Assembly (NCBI GenBank): GCA_951799425.1
Contig: OX637406.1
Coordinates: 31,180,390 to 31,244,389, forward strand
Reading direction: 5' to 3'
From: Ilex aquifolium
Taxonomy: Eukaryota; Streptophyta; Magnoliopsida; Aquifoliales; Aquifoliaceae
DNA: 64,000 nt
Below the pieces are notes generated by a model that worked only from the letters and a program-made list of their open reading frames with translations, did no database searches and was not told the DNA's origin. The translations under genes were made by a program, and so were the position numbers. Every line of letters starts with the position of its first letter. Within the stretch, counting starts at the first letter, position 1. Shown piece by piece: positions 11,172 to 23,350 of this stretch.

Positions 11172-12388
11172 TTGATCACAACATGGATATGTGCAAGTTC
11201 AACATTAGTTACACATCTTTTTAATTTGTTCCAAAAATTCAACCGAAAAATAGTATCCTTTCTCACATAATAAAAAAAAATGTGCCGAAAAGCTCATAAT
11301 CATCTCCCATGCATGTGATTAGGAATATATTTTTCAATTGTTTCATGAACAAATTTATCTTGGGAGGATCTAACCTCTCCCACAATCTCCACATGACCAT
11401 AATTAAACTTGTCATATTTACATCCATATCATTGCACCATACAACAAAATGCACATAGGCTCCAGTGAACCCAATTCGATTATCAAGCTTGTGCTAAGAA
11501 AAATTCTACATGTATAATGTGCGGCACGAAACACATCCCCTTACAAGGCTTCAATATAATAATACAACCCTTTGATTACATTTCCAACCAAAGCCTACTA
11601 CAATCTGATCAAAACAATAATGGGGATGCCACGTTTCACATTATATGTAGCAAAATAATTCTTATTCCATACGTCACACAAACATAAGCTTATAAATAAA
11701 TAATGTCAATTTTAATCAATCATCCACTTATCCTAAAGCAAACATGGTAACACATAAGAAGTAATACCAATAGATTTTTTAAATGGATGGTTGTGTCACA
11801 CTCACCCTCGTATGGAGCGGGATCCATAGTCTCATAGGGATGACTCTTAATTTCATTTTTGATGACATTTAATTACACTCTATCAGTCAAAAAATGTTAT
11901 ATAATTCATTCATCACGAATAATAGTCATTCCATGATACAAAAATATTTTTTAGGATCTTTACTTTACTTTAAAAAATTTAGAGGGTCACAAATGGTATA
12001 AAGTCATATATACGCATTTTTAATTGTATTTGGGTCCAAAAGATACCCAAAAATACAAAATAGTGAAAGGAATTCTAAAAAGTTTATAGTAAACTAAGAA
12101 CAGTAGCGTGCGCCCGGGGGGGGGTGCTACACCAAATGCTCATCTCACGATTCCAAAATTTCTCATTATTTTGGTATCCCAAATGCACCTTCAAATGTGC
12201 ATGTGCGCAAAAACAGACTACATTTGTCCAAAATTTCTCATTATTTTAGTTTAAGTTTGCATTTACTTGCCTTGGAACTTGGGATTTGTGCTAAAATAGA
12301 ACTATAATATTGTCCTACTCCTACTTTGCTATACGTATTGCCAAAAGCTACTGTCACAAATAACCATTGCTCATGTTGGGTTGGTTTC
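11172..12388 (-). other. Copia-1 leader, inner part, no gene recognised
   Basis: This 1.2-kb AT-rich stretch lies between the Copia-1 gag start and Tat-1. No frame shows family similarity. It has a 9-base G run near 12116 (after CCC). The last five bases, GTTTC (12384-12388), are the left TSD of Tat-1. It may hide a further decayed insertion near 11790-12130, where the text resembles chromovirus LTR ends, but no TSD was found. Confidence 0.45.
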
Positions 12389-12938
12389 TGATAGTACCCA
12401 AAATTAGTTCTAAGTGTGAGATCAGCCCTTGAGGTCAAATCGAGAGGTCAGTTCAGAGCTCTGGAGCTCCGAACCGAAATAGTAGCCGAATCAATAAAGG
12501 AGGTAGCTAGATGACAACTGTAACCTCCAAATCGGAAGCCAAGCAACCTCCCAGGCATAAAACTCTTAATTGACCAGGATCCCCTCCCTAAATTAAGGAG
12601 GATCCCATAAATAGAGGGCAAGGATCTCGGTAGAGATCTTTGAGGGGTTAGGAGTAACAGTATAAGAGCTGTACATTACCCCAACCAAGGGGGGACAGAT
12701 GAAACTCTCTGTAAACATTCCAGAATAATCAATAAAGAGAAAGGAGCAACAGCCTCCATTAGAGAGTGGACTAGCCGAGCTCATCACCCGATGAACCACT
12801 ATATTTCTACTGTACATCACACACTACACCTCGGGTAATTAGAGCATTCATCCACCAATTCACGAGCCTTATAGCTCAGATCCATCCCATACAATTGAAC
12901 CTTATCTCGTTGCTCATTCATGTGAAATAACATCATCA
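12389..12938 (+). repeat. Tat-1 5' LTR
   Basis: The 550-bp LTR starts TGATAGTACCC and ends ACATCATCA. A TATA-like CATAAATA lies at about 12608, and AATAAA signals lie at about 12493 and 12730. It is directly followed by the primer-binding site. The 3' LTR has an additional 8 bp near its position 70, which makes a short GAGCTC-rich inverted repeat longer. Confidence 0.93.
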
Positions 12939-12941
12939 GTT

Positions 12942-12959
12942 TGGCACCGTCTGTGGGAA
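12942..12959 (+). promoter_or_regulatory. Tat-1 primer-binding site
   Basis: Three bases after the LTR the sequence reads TGGCACCGTCTGTGGGAA. It begins with TGG, complementary to the tRNA 3'-CCA, so it should be the minus-strand priming site. I could not assign the tRNA species from sequence alone. Confidence 0.7.
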
Positions 12960-12997
12960 CGATAGTTCTTGTTACAAGTATACTGATTTTTCAGTAA

Positions 12998-14589
12998 TTG
13001 ATGGTCTCTACACGTAATATGAGCAAAATTCAGATGAATCCCTCAAGGGTGCAGAATCCCCAAGAGGTCACTAGTGGGAGGCAACCGGAAAACCTTCATG
13101 ATTTCGTGCCCACCGCCAAAGACGACCCACCTACGGTGGATCCCCCCGCCAACAATGAACTGGACGCCCTTCGTCTGGTCAATCAACGTTTACTTCAACA
13201 AAATGAGGAGCTCTTGAAGCTCTTACGAGGCCCTCAGCAGACGCAACCAGCCCAGCAAGGCCAGAATGATCTTCCTCATAGGGAACGACAATACCTTGAT
13301 CCCCTCAGGGAAGCGAATGAAGGAGGGGAGAGCAGTCAGGCACCCCATCAGCCGCCTAGGAGGGGGGTTAATGAAGAAGCACAGAACCAAAATGAAGGGC
13401 TAGAGAAAAATAATTTCCTTCCTTTCCAGCAGGAGAGAATGGATATTGGGAGCACCGCTTCAAGGACATCCAGCAAGAGCTCAGCCACATGAGAGAGGCA
13501 GTGAGGGTCAAGACTCCAGTAACGATGGATGTCTTGGTGCAACAAACTGAATCCCCATTCACTCCTGAGGTGTTGCATTTGCCTCTTCCTCTGAAGTTCA
13601 GAATGCGTCAGATAGAGGTTTTCGATGGGACAAAAGATCATGTGGATCACCTCAACACCTACAAAAACCAAATGGAGCTGCATGGGTACCAGGATCCTAT
13701 GCGGTGTAGGACCTTTGCCATCACCCTAAAGGGGTCAGCCTTAGCATGGTTCAATAGGCTCCCCCCAGCTTCGATCTCTTCTTTCAAAGAACTCTCCATT
13801 TCCTTTGTGTCTCACTTCATCGGAGCTCGGATCTACAAGAAGCCGAGCTATCATTTATTAAATATAAAGCAGAGACCTGATGAGAACCTGCGATCTTATG
13901 TACAGAGATTCAATTCAGAATCTCTGAAGGTAGATGTCTCGGACGAAAAGTTTGCTATTACTGCTTTCATTGCAGGGTTAGGAGTGCAGTCAAAGGACTT
14001 GATGTTCTCTATATCAAAGAACCCTCAAGCAAGCATGGTTCAGGTGTTAGCCAAGGCAGAAAAGTACATAAACGGTGAAGAAGCACTCCTTTCCAAGGTG
14101 GGGAGTGCATCATCACGAAAGGAGAAGGGGAAAGAAGAAAAGAAGAGGGACCGAAGTCCCAGGAAAGAAAAAGAACGGGAAAGGTCTCCAATGAGGGATA
14201 GAGATCGCTCCCCAAAGAGAAGAGGAAATGTTAGAGACCGCTTAGGCCCTCTGCAGCCTGAGCTATAGCCTAGATACGCACCTCGGCAATTCACCCCGCT
14301 CACCGCCGTTGTGTCCCAAGTTCTGTATGAGGTCCAGAACAAGAAGTTCCTGAGGTGGCCACCTCGAATGAAGGCAGATCCAGCAAAGAGAGACCCCACA
14401 AAGTATTGTGACTACCACAGAGATCATGGTCACCATACCGATGACTGCATTCAGCTAAAAAATGAGATCGAGTTTTTAATCCAACGAGGGCAGTTACGCC
14501 GCTTTGTGGCCCATGACAATCAGAATCGAGCTCTTCCACCGCCGCCGCCTCAACAGCAAGCACCCGCCACATCAACAGCCTCTGGGTGA
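12998..14589 (+). pseudogene. Tat-1 gag polyprotein region (frameshifted)
   Basis: Gag forms the particle and binds the genomic RNA. The first frame (12998-13492) has a Gln/Pro-rich N-terminus with a short coiled coil (LRLVNQRLLQQNEELLKLL). A frameshift near 13490 leads to the Retrotrans_gag domain (FDGTKDHVDHLNTYKNQM, LKGSALAWFNRLPP, ISFVSHFIGAR). A basic Arg/Glu/Lys-rich stretch follows at about 14100-14230. A stop at 14266 precedes a histidine-rich knuckle (YCDYHRDHGHHTDDC) at about 14405, typical of Tat gag, and polyproline. Confidence 0.88.
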
Positions 14590-16785
14590 GATCAGAGTAA
14601 TATCTGGAGGATTTGTGGGAGGCAGAGAATCCAGCTCAGCTAGGAAAGCTCACCTCCGACGAATCAGAGCCGAAGAAACTCTCGAAGTGCATACTGTGTC
14701 CAAAGCACCACGCTTAGACACAGCTATCACTTTTTCAGATTCTGACTTGGAAGGATGTCAGTACCCCCATGATGATCCATTGGTGGTAAGAGTTGTGATA
14801 GCCAACATAACTGTTCATCGAGTTCTGATCGATAACAGAAGCTCGGCAGACATCATTTTTTCGCCTGCATTCGATAAGATGGACATAGGAAGGGAAAAAC
14901 TCGAACCTATAAGTACCCACTTGCTAGGTTTCTCAGGAGAAAGGGTGCTCCCCTTAGGGTCAATCCAGCTTGTGCTCACCCTAGGTGATCCGCCTTGCCA
15001 AGCCACCACAACCGTAAAATTCTTAGTGGTTAATGCACCTTCTGCTTACAACATTCTGCTTGGAAGACCTTCCCTTAATTCTATGAGGGCTATTCCATCT
15101 GCCTATCACTTGGTCGTCAAATTTCCAACAGAAAATGGAATCGGAGTGGTTCGGGGAGACCAGCGTGTAGCAAGGGAATGCTACTTGGCGTCTGTGAAGA
15201 TGAAGGAGGTTGAGAACATCCAGTTGGATGAACTTGACATGAGGGATGAGCTAGAAACCAGACCAATCCCATCAGAAGATCTAGAACCTATACAGCTAGA
15301 TGAAGAGCCTGAACACCTTGTTTATGTAGGATCCAAGCTGAGCAGAGAGATTAAGGAACTTCTCATCCAGTTTTTGAGGCAAAACATGGAGGTGTTTTCC
15401 TGGAAACAAGAAGACATGGAAGGTATTGAATCCTCAGTTATCACGCATAAGCTCAGCGTGAATCCGAGCTGCAAACCCATCAAACAAAAGAGGAGGAGTT
15501 TCGCCCCAGAGCGTCAAAAAGCCATTAATGAAGAGGTCAACAAACTTCTCCATGCCAAAGCCATTAGGGAGGTGGATTACCCAGTATGGCTAGCTAATGT
15601 CGTCCTCGTTAAGAAGACCAACGGCAAGTGGCGCCTTTGCATTGGCTTTACTGACCTCAATCGAGCTTGCCCCAATGACAGTTTCCCTTTACCTCGAATA
15701 GACTTGATTGTGGATGCCACCGCTGGGCACAAGCTCCTCAGCTTCATGGATGCTTTCTCCGGGTATAATCAGATTAGAATGGACCCTAATAACCAGGAGA
15801 AGACCTCCTTCATAACCAAGCAAGGGACGTATTGTTACCAGGTTATGCCTTTCGGGCTGAAGAATGCTAGAGCCACTTATCAACGCTTGGTGAATAAAAT
15901 GTTCCAAAAGTAGATCGAAACGACCATGGAGGTTTACATCGATGATATGTTGGTCAAATCACTGAAAGCAGAGCTCCATATCAAACATTTGGCAGAATCT
16001 TTCCAGGTCTTGAAGGAGTACAAAATGAAGCTCAATCCCACCAAGTGTGCCTTTGGAGTTTCTGTTGGAAAATTTCTGGGCTTCATAGTTAATAGCAGAG
16101 GAATAGAGGCAAACCCAGATAAGGTGAAGGCAGTACTGGATATGCAACCTCCGTCCAATACAAGGGAGGTGCAGCGTCTAACAGGAAGAATAGCTGCCTT
16201 AAGCTGCTTTGTGTCCAGATCGAGCGACAAGTGTCAACCTTTCTTTCAAGTCCTAAAGAAAGCCTTCCAGTGGGATGCCCAGTGTGAGGAAGCGTTCAGA
16301 GCACTAAAAAATTATCTGAGCTCCCCACCTACTCTGGTGAGCCTGTTAGAAGGTGAGGTCCTTACTCTCTATTTAGCTGTCTCAGATTTCTCAACAAGCG
16401 CAGCCCTAGTAAGGGAGCATGACAGAGCTCAGCAACCGGTCTATTACTGTAGCAGAGCTCTGAGGGGGGCAGAGGAGAGATATCCAAAGATGGAGAAGCT
16501 TGTTTTAGCCTTAGTTACGACTGTCAGGAGGCTCAGGCCATATTTCCAAGCTCACACTATCGAGATCCCAACAGATCAGCCAATAAAGCAAGTGTTAAGT
16601 AAACCGGAGACTTCGGGTAGGCTGGTTAAGTGGGCCATCGAGCTCAGTGAGTTCGATATCAAGTATAAACCAAGAACAGCCATCAAAGGGCAAGTGTTGG
16701 CTGACTTCATTGCAGAATTCACACAGGAACACCCACGGGGGCCACGCAGCTGGTACCTGATCTCCCCACGTGGAAGCTTTCTGTA
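14590..16785 (+). pseudogene. Tat-1 protease, reverse transcriptase and first RNase H
   Basis: The protease motif at about 14825 reads LIDNRSSADII. The family norm is an Asp-x-Gly-Ser-Ser core, so the Gly has become Arg. RT follows from about 15580 with VLVKKTNGKWR, then CIGFTDLN where an Asp is normally at the Gly, NDSFPLPRID, FMDAFSGYNQI, VMPFGLKNA, and the catalytic YIDDMLVKS at about 15937. A TAG at 15911-15913 replaces a Gln codon just upstream. RNase H spans about 16350-16700 (YYCSRALRGAEERYPKMEKL). The frame is lost near 16740. Confidence 0.9.
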
Positions 16786-17154
16786 GATGGTGCTGCCAAT
16801 GCCCAAGGTAGCGGTGCTGGCTTAATTTTGACCTCCCCTGATGAAATAGATGTTGAATATGCATTAAGGTTTGGGTTTAAGGCCTCGAACAACGAGACGG
16901 AATATGAGACTATCATAGCAGGGTTAAATCTTGCTCACTCGATAGAGGCAGAACAGCTGGAGATCTGCAGTGACTCTCTGCTCGTGGTGAAGCAAATAGA
17001 GGGGTCTTACGAGGCCAAGGGCGAGAAGATGATCATTTACCTCAGAAAGGTACAGGAGTTGATCAGGAAATTTGTGCAAGTCAAGATTATACATGTCCCC
17101 AGATCAGAGAACTCTCGAGCAGATGCGCTGGCAAGGTTAGCAACTGCTTCATAG
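16786..17154 (+). pseudogene. Tat-1 second (archaeal-type) RNase H
   Basis: After the frameshift, LSVDGAANAQGSGAGLIL opens a separate RNase H fold. It is followed by NNETEYETIIAGLNLA, CSDSLLVVKQ and RSENSRADALARLA, giving the D-E-D-D catalytic set. This additional aRNH domain between the native RNase H and integrase defines the Tat lineage. It would remove RNA from the RNA-DNA hybrid during replication. Stops at 17152 and 17187 separate it from integrase. Confidence 0.88.
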
Positions 17155-17187
17155 GAGAATTTAGATAGGTTGATACCGGTAGAGTAG

Positions 17188-18471
17188 TTGGCGGAGCCAC
17201 CAGTAGGAATTGAGAAGGAGGAAGTTTTCCCAGTCCTTTCCCCACCTGTCCGGATGGACTCAATTAGGGAATATCTTCAGAACGAAACTTTGCCAGCAGA
17301 CCCCAAGGAGGCCGCAAAGATAAGGGTAAGGTCAGCCAGATTTTCTATTTTACAGGGAAACTTATATAAGCGAGGATTCTCGATACCTCTCCTCAGATGT
17401 GTAGGAGATGAGGATGTCGATTACATACTTAGGGAGATCCATGAAGGAATTTGCGGTAACCAGATCGGAGCTCGAACCCTGGCAGGAAAAGCCTTGAGGC
17501 AGGGATATTACTGGCCCACCATGCTAAAGGATGCCACCGACCTGGTTAAAAAGTGTAAGGCGTGTCAGATACATGCCAATGTCTCTCATTGCCCACCAGA
17601 GTTCTTAACGTCGGTGGTAAGCCCTTGGCCCTTTCAGCAATGGGGATTGGACATTCTTGGCCCTCTTCCCACCAGCATAGGACAGTGTAAATTCGCCATA
17701 ATTAGAGTGGACTATTTCACTAAATGGGCAGAGGTGGAGCCTCTGGCAACAATCACGGAGCAAAAGGTTCAGAATTTCACATGGAAGTCTATAGTCTGTA
17801 GGTTTGGGGTACCTAGAGTGATTGTCTCTGATAATGGGAAATAGTTTGACAACCCAAAGTTCAAGAAGTTTTGTGCAGAGCTGGGGATAAAGAATTATTT
17901 CTCGGCCCCAGCCCATCCACAGTCAAATGGACAAGCAGAGGTGACGATCAGGACGATCAAAGCAGCCTTGAAGACCAAGCTCGAGTCTTTGAAGGGAAAA
18001 TGGGTTGAGTATATCCCAGAGGTGTTGTGGGCATACAGAACAACCCCTAGGGCAGCAACTCAGGAAACACCGTTTGCTTTGGCTTTCGGAACCGAAGCAG
18101 TATCGCCTGTAGAAATAGGGTTACCATCCCCTAGAACCGAGCTCGCAGGGCCAGAGCATAACGATGAATCCCTCCTGCTAAATCTCGACCTCTTAGATGA
18201 AAGGAGAGAAAGAGCTCTGCAGCACATTCAGAGTTATCAAAGAAAAACCGCAAGGTGCTACGACAGGAAGGTAAGACACAGAAGCTTCAAGGTTGGAGAT
18301 TTGGTGCTTATGAGGCTTTTGTTTGCGAGAAAGGACCCCACGCATGGGAAGTTGGGGCCAAATTGGGAAGGCCCCTACGTCGTTTCAAGAATAATTAGGC
18401 CTGGGAACTATGAGTTACAAACAAAAGATCACTCTTGGAATGCCGAGCATCTTAAGAAGTTCTTTCAGTAA
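17188..18471 (+). pseudogene. Tat-1 integrase
   Basis: An HHCC zinc-binding domain (IHEGICGNQIGARTLAGKAL, then CKACQIHAN) is followed by the DDE core: WGLDILGP at about 17640, VIVSDNG at about 17820, and NGQAEVTIRTI at about 17926, giving Asp, Asp and Glu. The C-terminal GPNWEGPYVV block closes it. A TAG at about 17842 replaces a Gln codon in the DNGxQF motif. The frame ends at 18471. Integrase inserts the cDNA and creates the 5-bp TSD. Confidence 0.9.
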
Positions 18472-18564
18472 GTTTTCCTTGTAATAAAGTTATTCTCAAT
18501 AAAAATAACAAGTTATTGATTCATCCCCATATGGCTTCCACAAAAGAAAAAAAAAGTATATATG

Positions 18565-19165
18565 AAACGAGCTCTACAGCTCTAGATAAGCTATTCAGCT
18601 TATAAAGAATGAAACGAGCTCTACAGCTCAAGATAAGCTATTCAGCTTATAAAGAATGACATGAGCTCTACAACTCAGGATAAGCTATTCAGCTTATGAA
18701 GAATAGAATAAGCTCTACAACTTAGGCTAAGCTCTTCAGCTTATAATAATAATAAAAAAATGATGGGCTCCTCAACTCTTGAAATGCAGAATGAGCTCTA
18801 CAGCTCGAGATGAGCTCCTCGGCTCATAAACAAACGATAAGCTTCTAAGCTTATAAAGTTCGAGACGAGCTCCTCGGCTCATAAACAAACGATAAGCTTC
18901 TAAGCTTATAAAACCCAAGATGAGCTCCTTAGCTCATAAACGAATGATAAGCTTCTAAGCTTATAAAACCCAAGATAAGCTTCTAAGCTTATAAAATTCA
19001 AGATGAGCTTCTTAGCTCATTTGATAAGAAATGTGCTCTACAGCTCAAGATAGGCTCCTTAGCCCATAAACTTCAGGATGAGCTCCTTAGCTCATATCAT
19101 AAGAGATGAGCTCTTCAGCTCATAAAAAGGAAAGATGAATTCCTCAGCTCATATGTATATATACG
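18565..19165 (+). repeat. Palindromic tandem array between Tat-1 pol and antisense unit
   Basis: About 600 bp is built from degenerate units of roughly 28 bp (sometimes paired into about 46-55 bp). Each contains an inverted half-site pair of the form GAGCTC-NN-AGCTCAT or ATAAGCTT-CT-AAGCTTAT. Two subfamilies, one GC-ended and one AT-ended, alternate. It sits exactly where Tat-lineage elements are known to carry variable 3' tandem repeats. The array could form many small hairpins on either strand. Confidence 0.85.
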
Positions 19166-19170
19166 TGTTC

Positions 19171-19195
19171 AAAAAAAAAGGGGGGGGGGGGGGGG
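19171..19195 (+). repeat. A9-G16 homopolymer junction
   Basis: Nine A are followed directly by 16 G, at the end of the palindromic array. Such runs are prone to length errors in sequencing, so the length should not be trusted. Confidence 0.8.
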
Positions 19196-19517
19196 TCTGG
19201 CATTCAGGATTCATGGTTACAAGCATTCAGGAAGAAGCAAAAGTTAAATGAAAGTCTGGCATTTTATTAATCAAAAGGGAAAGGGAGTACAATGAGGTAG
19301 AGCTCCTAGTTCTTTTTAAGTTGCTGCTTCAGCTTGGCTACCTCTCCTCTCAGGCGGGCATTCTCCTCTTTCAGCTCGTCCCTTTCCTTCTCAGTCTCAG
19401 TGAGCGCTTTGAGAAGCTTCTCGCCTGCTGAGGTGAACAAGATAGTGGCCAGAGAGGAATCAAGCGAAGAGGAATCATCCCTCCTGCGCTTCTTTGAGGA
19501 CCCACCAGCATCCTCCT

Positions 19518-21454
19518 TGATTAGCACTTAAAGTTAGCATGTTACTATGCCATTTTAAGACTAATTGTACTATGATGGAGTTTAAGTGATGTCATTTCAG
19601 GCCCTAAACTGAACAAGGACTCAAGAACAACGAGTACCACACTTGGATGCAACACCAGCACATTAGAGCCCAAAATTGGAAAAGCTTGGAGTACAGCCAG
19701 AATGTTCAAACGCCAACTCACGTTCGAACGTCCACATTGCACTATAGCAGACTCAACTGCTAAAAGAAGGCATGTTGCAGTTAGGAAAGAAGACTGAAGC
19801 TCTGAGGCAATTGAGTGTCACGTTCGAACGCCAACTCACGTTCAAACGTGCACTTGAGTTGATTGAAGACCAGACTACTACATAGAGTTAGAACTGAACT
19901 ATACAGAAGACCAACAGATCACTCGAGTGAAAGGGTCAGAACACATCTGGCGTTCGAACGCCCTTAGTGCAACAACAGAAGAAACGTTCGAACGGCGATC
20001 AACATTCGAATGACCTTAGTGCAAAAACAGAAACAACGTTCGAACGCCAACTAACGTTCGAACGTTCTCCACAGACTGGCAGCAGAGTGGTTGGCTTTTC
20101 ACTTGGACTTGGGCGGCATACACTATTCCTTTACCTCCTTTTGTCTCCTCCTCTTGCCTAAAAATACTCCCCTTGTTGGAGAGCCTAGGGAGCCAAGTAG
20201 AGGGGTTGATGGAGGCTTAGACTCCCACTCACATTGTAGAATTAAGTTTATGTTTTCCTTGTATGAAGTCTTTATTTTAGAGATTAGTTTGGCTTTAGTC
20301 CAACATCTCCTTGTTTGTTATAAGAGTAGTTTTATGTTTATGCTTTCATTTACATGCATAGAAGGGAGTTAGTTCATCTTTTGGTTGAGGAAGCAACCCT
20401 CCATTTCTTGGTTGAGGAAGCCACCCTCTAAATGTGACTAGCCTTCTTCTACTTTTATTGTTCATGTATTTCACTTCCATTGCTTGAGCTTCTTTCTTTC
20501 TTAGAGGAGTGAAACTCTTCCACTTTTCTAGAGTTTTACCAAAGCCGTGAAGGGTGGAACGTGATTCACTCAATCTTTGTTAAATATTGGCTCCTTGTTC
20601 ATTGTTATTTTATCTTTTAAGTCTTCTACTTGGAGGGATGAGCATCACTCACTTTTCTAGCTTTACCAAAGCCATGAAGAGTGAGTAGTTTCTCATTCAC
20701 TCTTTAGTAAGAGGAGAAGGCATGTATAAGTTATCTGAGAATTATATTTGTGCTCTGTTCTAATGCTTAACGTTTATTTCTCTTTGTTTATTGGATGATT
20801 GATTGCATCTAGCAAAGCTAAGGTACTTTGTATAATCGTGAGTTCTTTCTATGACATGGATGACTCTTGCATAGAAAGACTCATCGGTTCAAGGCAAGCA
20901 CCCCGGCTAGATCTTCAAGACTACCCTTCAATCCTCCCCCTTATTGAGCTTCATTTAAAGAATGGAATATTAATATCATGATTGGATGTCTTGTAGAAAC
21001 ACTTGCTTGTTTGTAGACGGGTTCAGTCTCGGCACAGACAATTCTTGTAAATTTCTAGAAAGACATCGGAATCATGTTCTTAATTCTCACAGTCCATCTT
21101 TATCTTTCGATTAACTTGTTGTTGACACGGGAGTTAATTGAGTTATCAAGCACAAGTATAATAAACCGGATAATTAACTACATGTCCAGATCCTTAAACT
21201 AAAGAGTGACCCTTTTTCATTAGCATTTATCTCCTGTTTTGTTAAGAAAATTCTCTTGGAAAGAATCTTATATTCTGTCCAGGAAATCTCACACCTCACA
21301 GCAAATCTCAAGGGTTACAAACAATAAGTCTCCACCATTGCTTATCTCAAAAATACCAACAACAGTTCCCTATGGATTCGACTCCGGACTCAAACCTGAT
21401 TATTACTACAGCTTGACCGCCTGCACTTGGGTGTACACATTTCGGATCAAGTCA
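19518..21454 (+). mobile_element. Solo LTR, family B copy 2 (1937 bp) in Tat-1 antisense unit 2
   Basis: The insert starts TGATTAGCAC, ends GGATCAAGTCA, and has a 5-bp TSD CTCCT at 19513-19517 and 21455-21459. It is homologous along its whole length to 5604-7538. The TATA region reads CCTAAAAATA (about 20157), a one-base change from copy 1. Excision restores the antisense frame across an Asp/Glu-rich stretch. It is younger than Tat-1. Confidence 0.9.
19702..20064 (+). promoter_or_regulatory. Paired CGTTCGAACG palindromes, copy 2
   Basis: The same arrangement as at 5788-6152 is present. The pairs start at 19702/19720, 19820/19838, 19984/20002 and 20036/20054, all exactly 18 bp apart, and a single GGCGTTCGAACGCC lies at about 19949. 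Individual palindromes carry different point changes in the two copies, but the spacing is unchanged. Confidence 0.6.
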
Positions 21455-22319
21455 CTCCTCCTCGTCAGAATCAAAAGGAGAAGTCCAAGGAGAGTCTGGA
21501 AAAGAAGAAAACTCCCAAGAAGTTGCCTCAGCGCTAAGCAAATAAATATTTTCATGAGTCATCAAATCTGAAAAAGGCTTGGGATCTACGAGCAGCAGGT
21601 CATCAATATTCATCATCTCTGGAAAATCCAGATCAGGAGGACTTGCGCAACAAGAACATAATAAGAATAAATCTTCACGAAAAATGGTCGAGAGAGCTCT
21701 GCTTGAGCATACCTATTCGAGAGAAGCTTTTCCAGGATCGTGGAATCCTAGTACGAGGACAGCGCAGCTCGGGAGACCGCTAGGACTTCCCAGAGGCAAA
21801 AAAGAAGCGTTGAAACCACCCTTCGGGAGAGGCAGGAAGGTTCAGAACCAAATGGGGTAAATTGAAGTGCCTCCAACGAAAGAAACTGAAGCAGGGGAAA
21901 TCATCTTCTTCGATCTCGAAAAAATAAAGGAACTCGGCAACAGAAGGGAACCTACCATTGCCATACAGACGCCAGAAGAGGAAAAAGCTGACCATAGCAG
22001 CCCATCCTCGAGGTGAAAGGTGAGAGGGGCACAAGCCATAATATGCAAGAATTCACCCGATAGAAGGATGAATGGGAAGGCGAAGCCCCATGTCCAAGGC
22101 ACCCTCAAAAAAACAAACTTTCCCTCGGAAAAGGTAATTACAAGGCTCATCAGGGGTGGGAACTCGCAGAGGCAAGTCAAGCTTAGGGAAGAATCGCTTC
22201 TTGATGACTGCCAAGTCAGAAGGCTCCATCGTTGAAGGAGACAAGTAGCGACAATGCCACTTCCAGTCAATTCCGAAAGAAGTGCGTTCTTTGAACAGAG
22301 GAGAAACAGGGGCAACCAT

Positions 22320-23350
22320 CAGGATTACGATGAGGATAGAAGGTAACCACGAAGATTCAAGAAGAGACTCTGAAATATTTTGGCAAAAGAGAAAGAAATA
22401 CATGAGATATTAGAAGTCTTGAGGAAAATCGTGAGCTTTAAAGAAGCCAAGAACCACACGGAAAATAGAGTCAGCGGTCCTTTTGGTTTCCTAATTAATA
22501 AAAGTAGTTACGGTTTTGGAAAGCAGTTGAGTAAATGCGGGAAGATGAACCAACACAAGATAACCCTCCCAATGCGCTCAATATAATTGGAAGTAAGTCT
22601 GACCCCACCTAAACAGAATATTCCTCAGACTTCTTTGAGTTGAGGTCAGCTCGGTTGGCTGCCTAACTTCTCCATCGCAATTTTTTGAGATCTCCAGTTC
22701 CAAGAACCATGCTCATATCATGGATGAAATGGGCTAGTACTTCTTAGGCTCATCAGTCTTCAAAGTCCTCATGTATGTAGCAACATGTCCCCAGCAGGTC
22801 TACATTTGAAAGAGATCAAGCATCAAGTTATTTGCTATCTTTTCCAAGTCCAGCAAACATCTTGCCACCACGAGGGATGCCAAGTCTCACATCCTAAAGA
22901 GCTCTAAGAGGCCTCTTACTTTCAAAAGATGAGATAAAGAAGCCCTCCTCAATAATCTCAACATTTTCAAAAAGCAAGGCCTCATGGTCCCAACATCCCT
23001 CTTAGCTCTGCAGCCCTTGACTTGGTACGTTATCAGCTCTTCTGAACACCCAATTTTGATAATCTTGCTTGGGAAGGAGAACTAAAGAACTCCTCCAAGC
23101 AAGGGGGCAAGGGGAATATAGGCAGAGAAAGAGGAATGCAAAGTAAATGGAGTGCAGACAAGGAATGCGGACAGGCAAAACAATTAACCTTAACAGAATA
23201 AGCAATGACAGAATAGACTGTGTTGAGACTGTGTTGAGCTCCAAAAACAAAAACAAAAGCAAAGTGTGTTTAGCATTTACATCAATAATTTAAAAGTGTG
23301 TTCAGCATTTACATCAATAATTCGAAAGTGTGTTCAGCAGTAAAGGATTC
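22320..23350 (-). other. Spacer between the two Tat-1 antisense units
   Basis: About 1 kb lies between the aORF1 stop and the first clear aORF2 coding sequence. No family similarity was seen in any frame. It has an imperfect direct repeat with the words CATTTACATCAATAATT and GTGTTCAGCA at about 23265-23340. It presumably contains the 3' UTR of aORF1 and the 5' region of aORF2. Confidence 0.5.

Larger units (their letters stand above)
19306..22319 (-). pseudogene. Tat-1 antisense unit 2 (aORF2): Transposase_28-like domain and coiled-coil tail
   Basis: Read on the minus strand from about 22319, the frame shows a domain of the plant 'putative gypsy type transposon' (Transposase_28) type: KVCFFEGALDMGLRLPIHP, then YYGLCPSHLSPRGWAAM and FFLFWRLY. 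A TGA near 22051 replaces an Arg. A GT-AG intron appears to end at 21642. The next exon ends in an acidic stretch and then Ser/Arg and a coiled coil (ETEKERDELKEENARLRGEV), with its stop at 19306. The solo LTR 19518-21454 is inserted in this exon. The exon border upstream of 21700 and the true start are uncertain. The function of these antisense proteins is unknown. Confidence 0.72.

Noticed and set aside
11790..12130. Another solo LTR in the Copia-1 leader
   Set aside because: The ends look chromovirus-like (a TGTGTCACAC start and a GGGGTGCTACA end), but no matching TSD could be found and the inverted ends do not agree well.
18565..19165. CRISPR-like or satellite array
   Set aside because: Units are degenerate, have no unique spacers of constant length and lie within a plant retrotransposon; treated as an element-internal tandem array.
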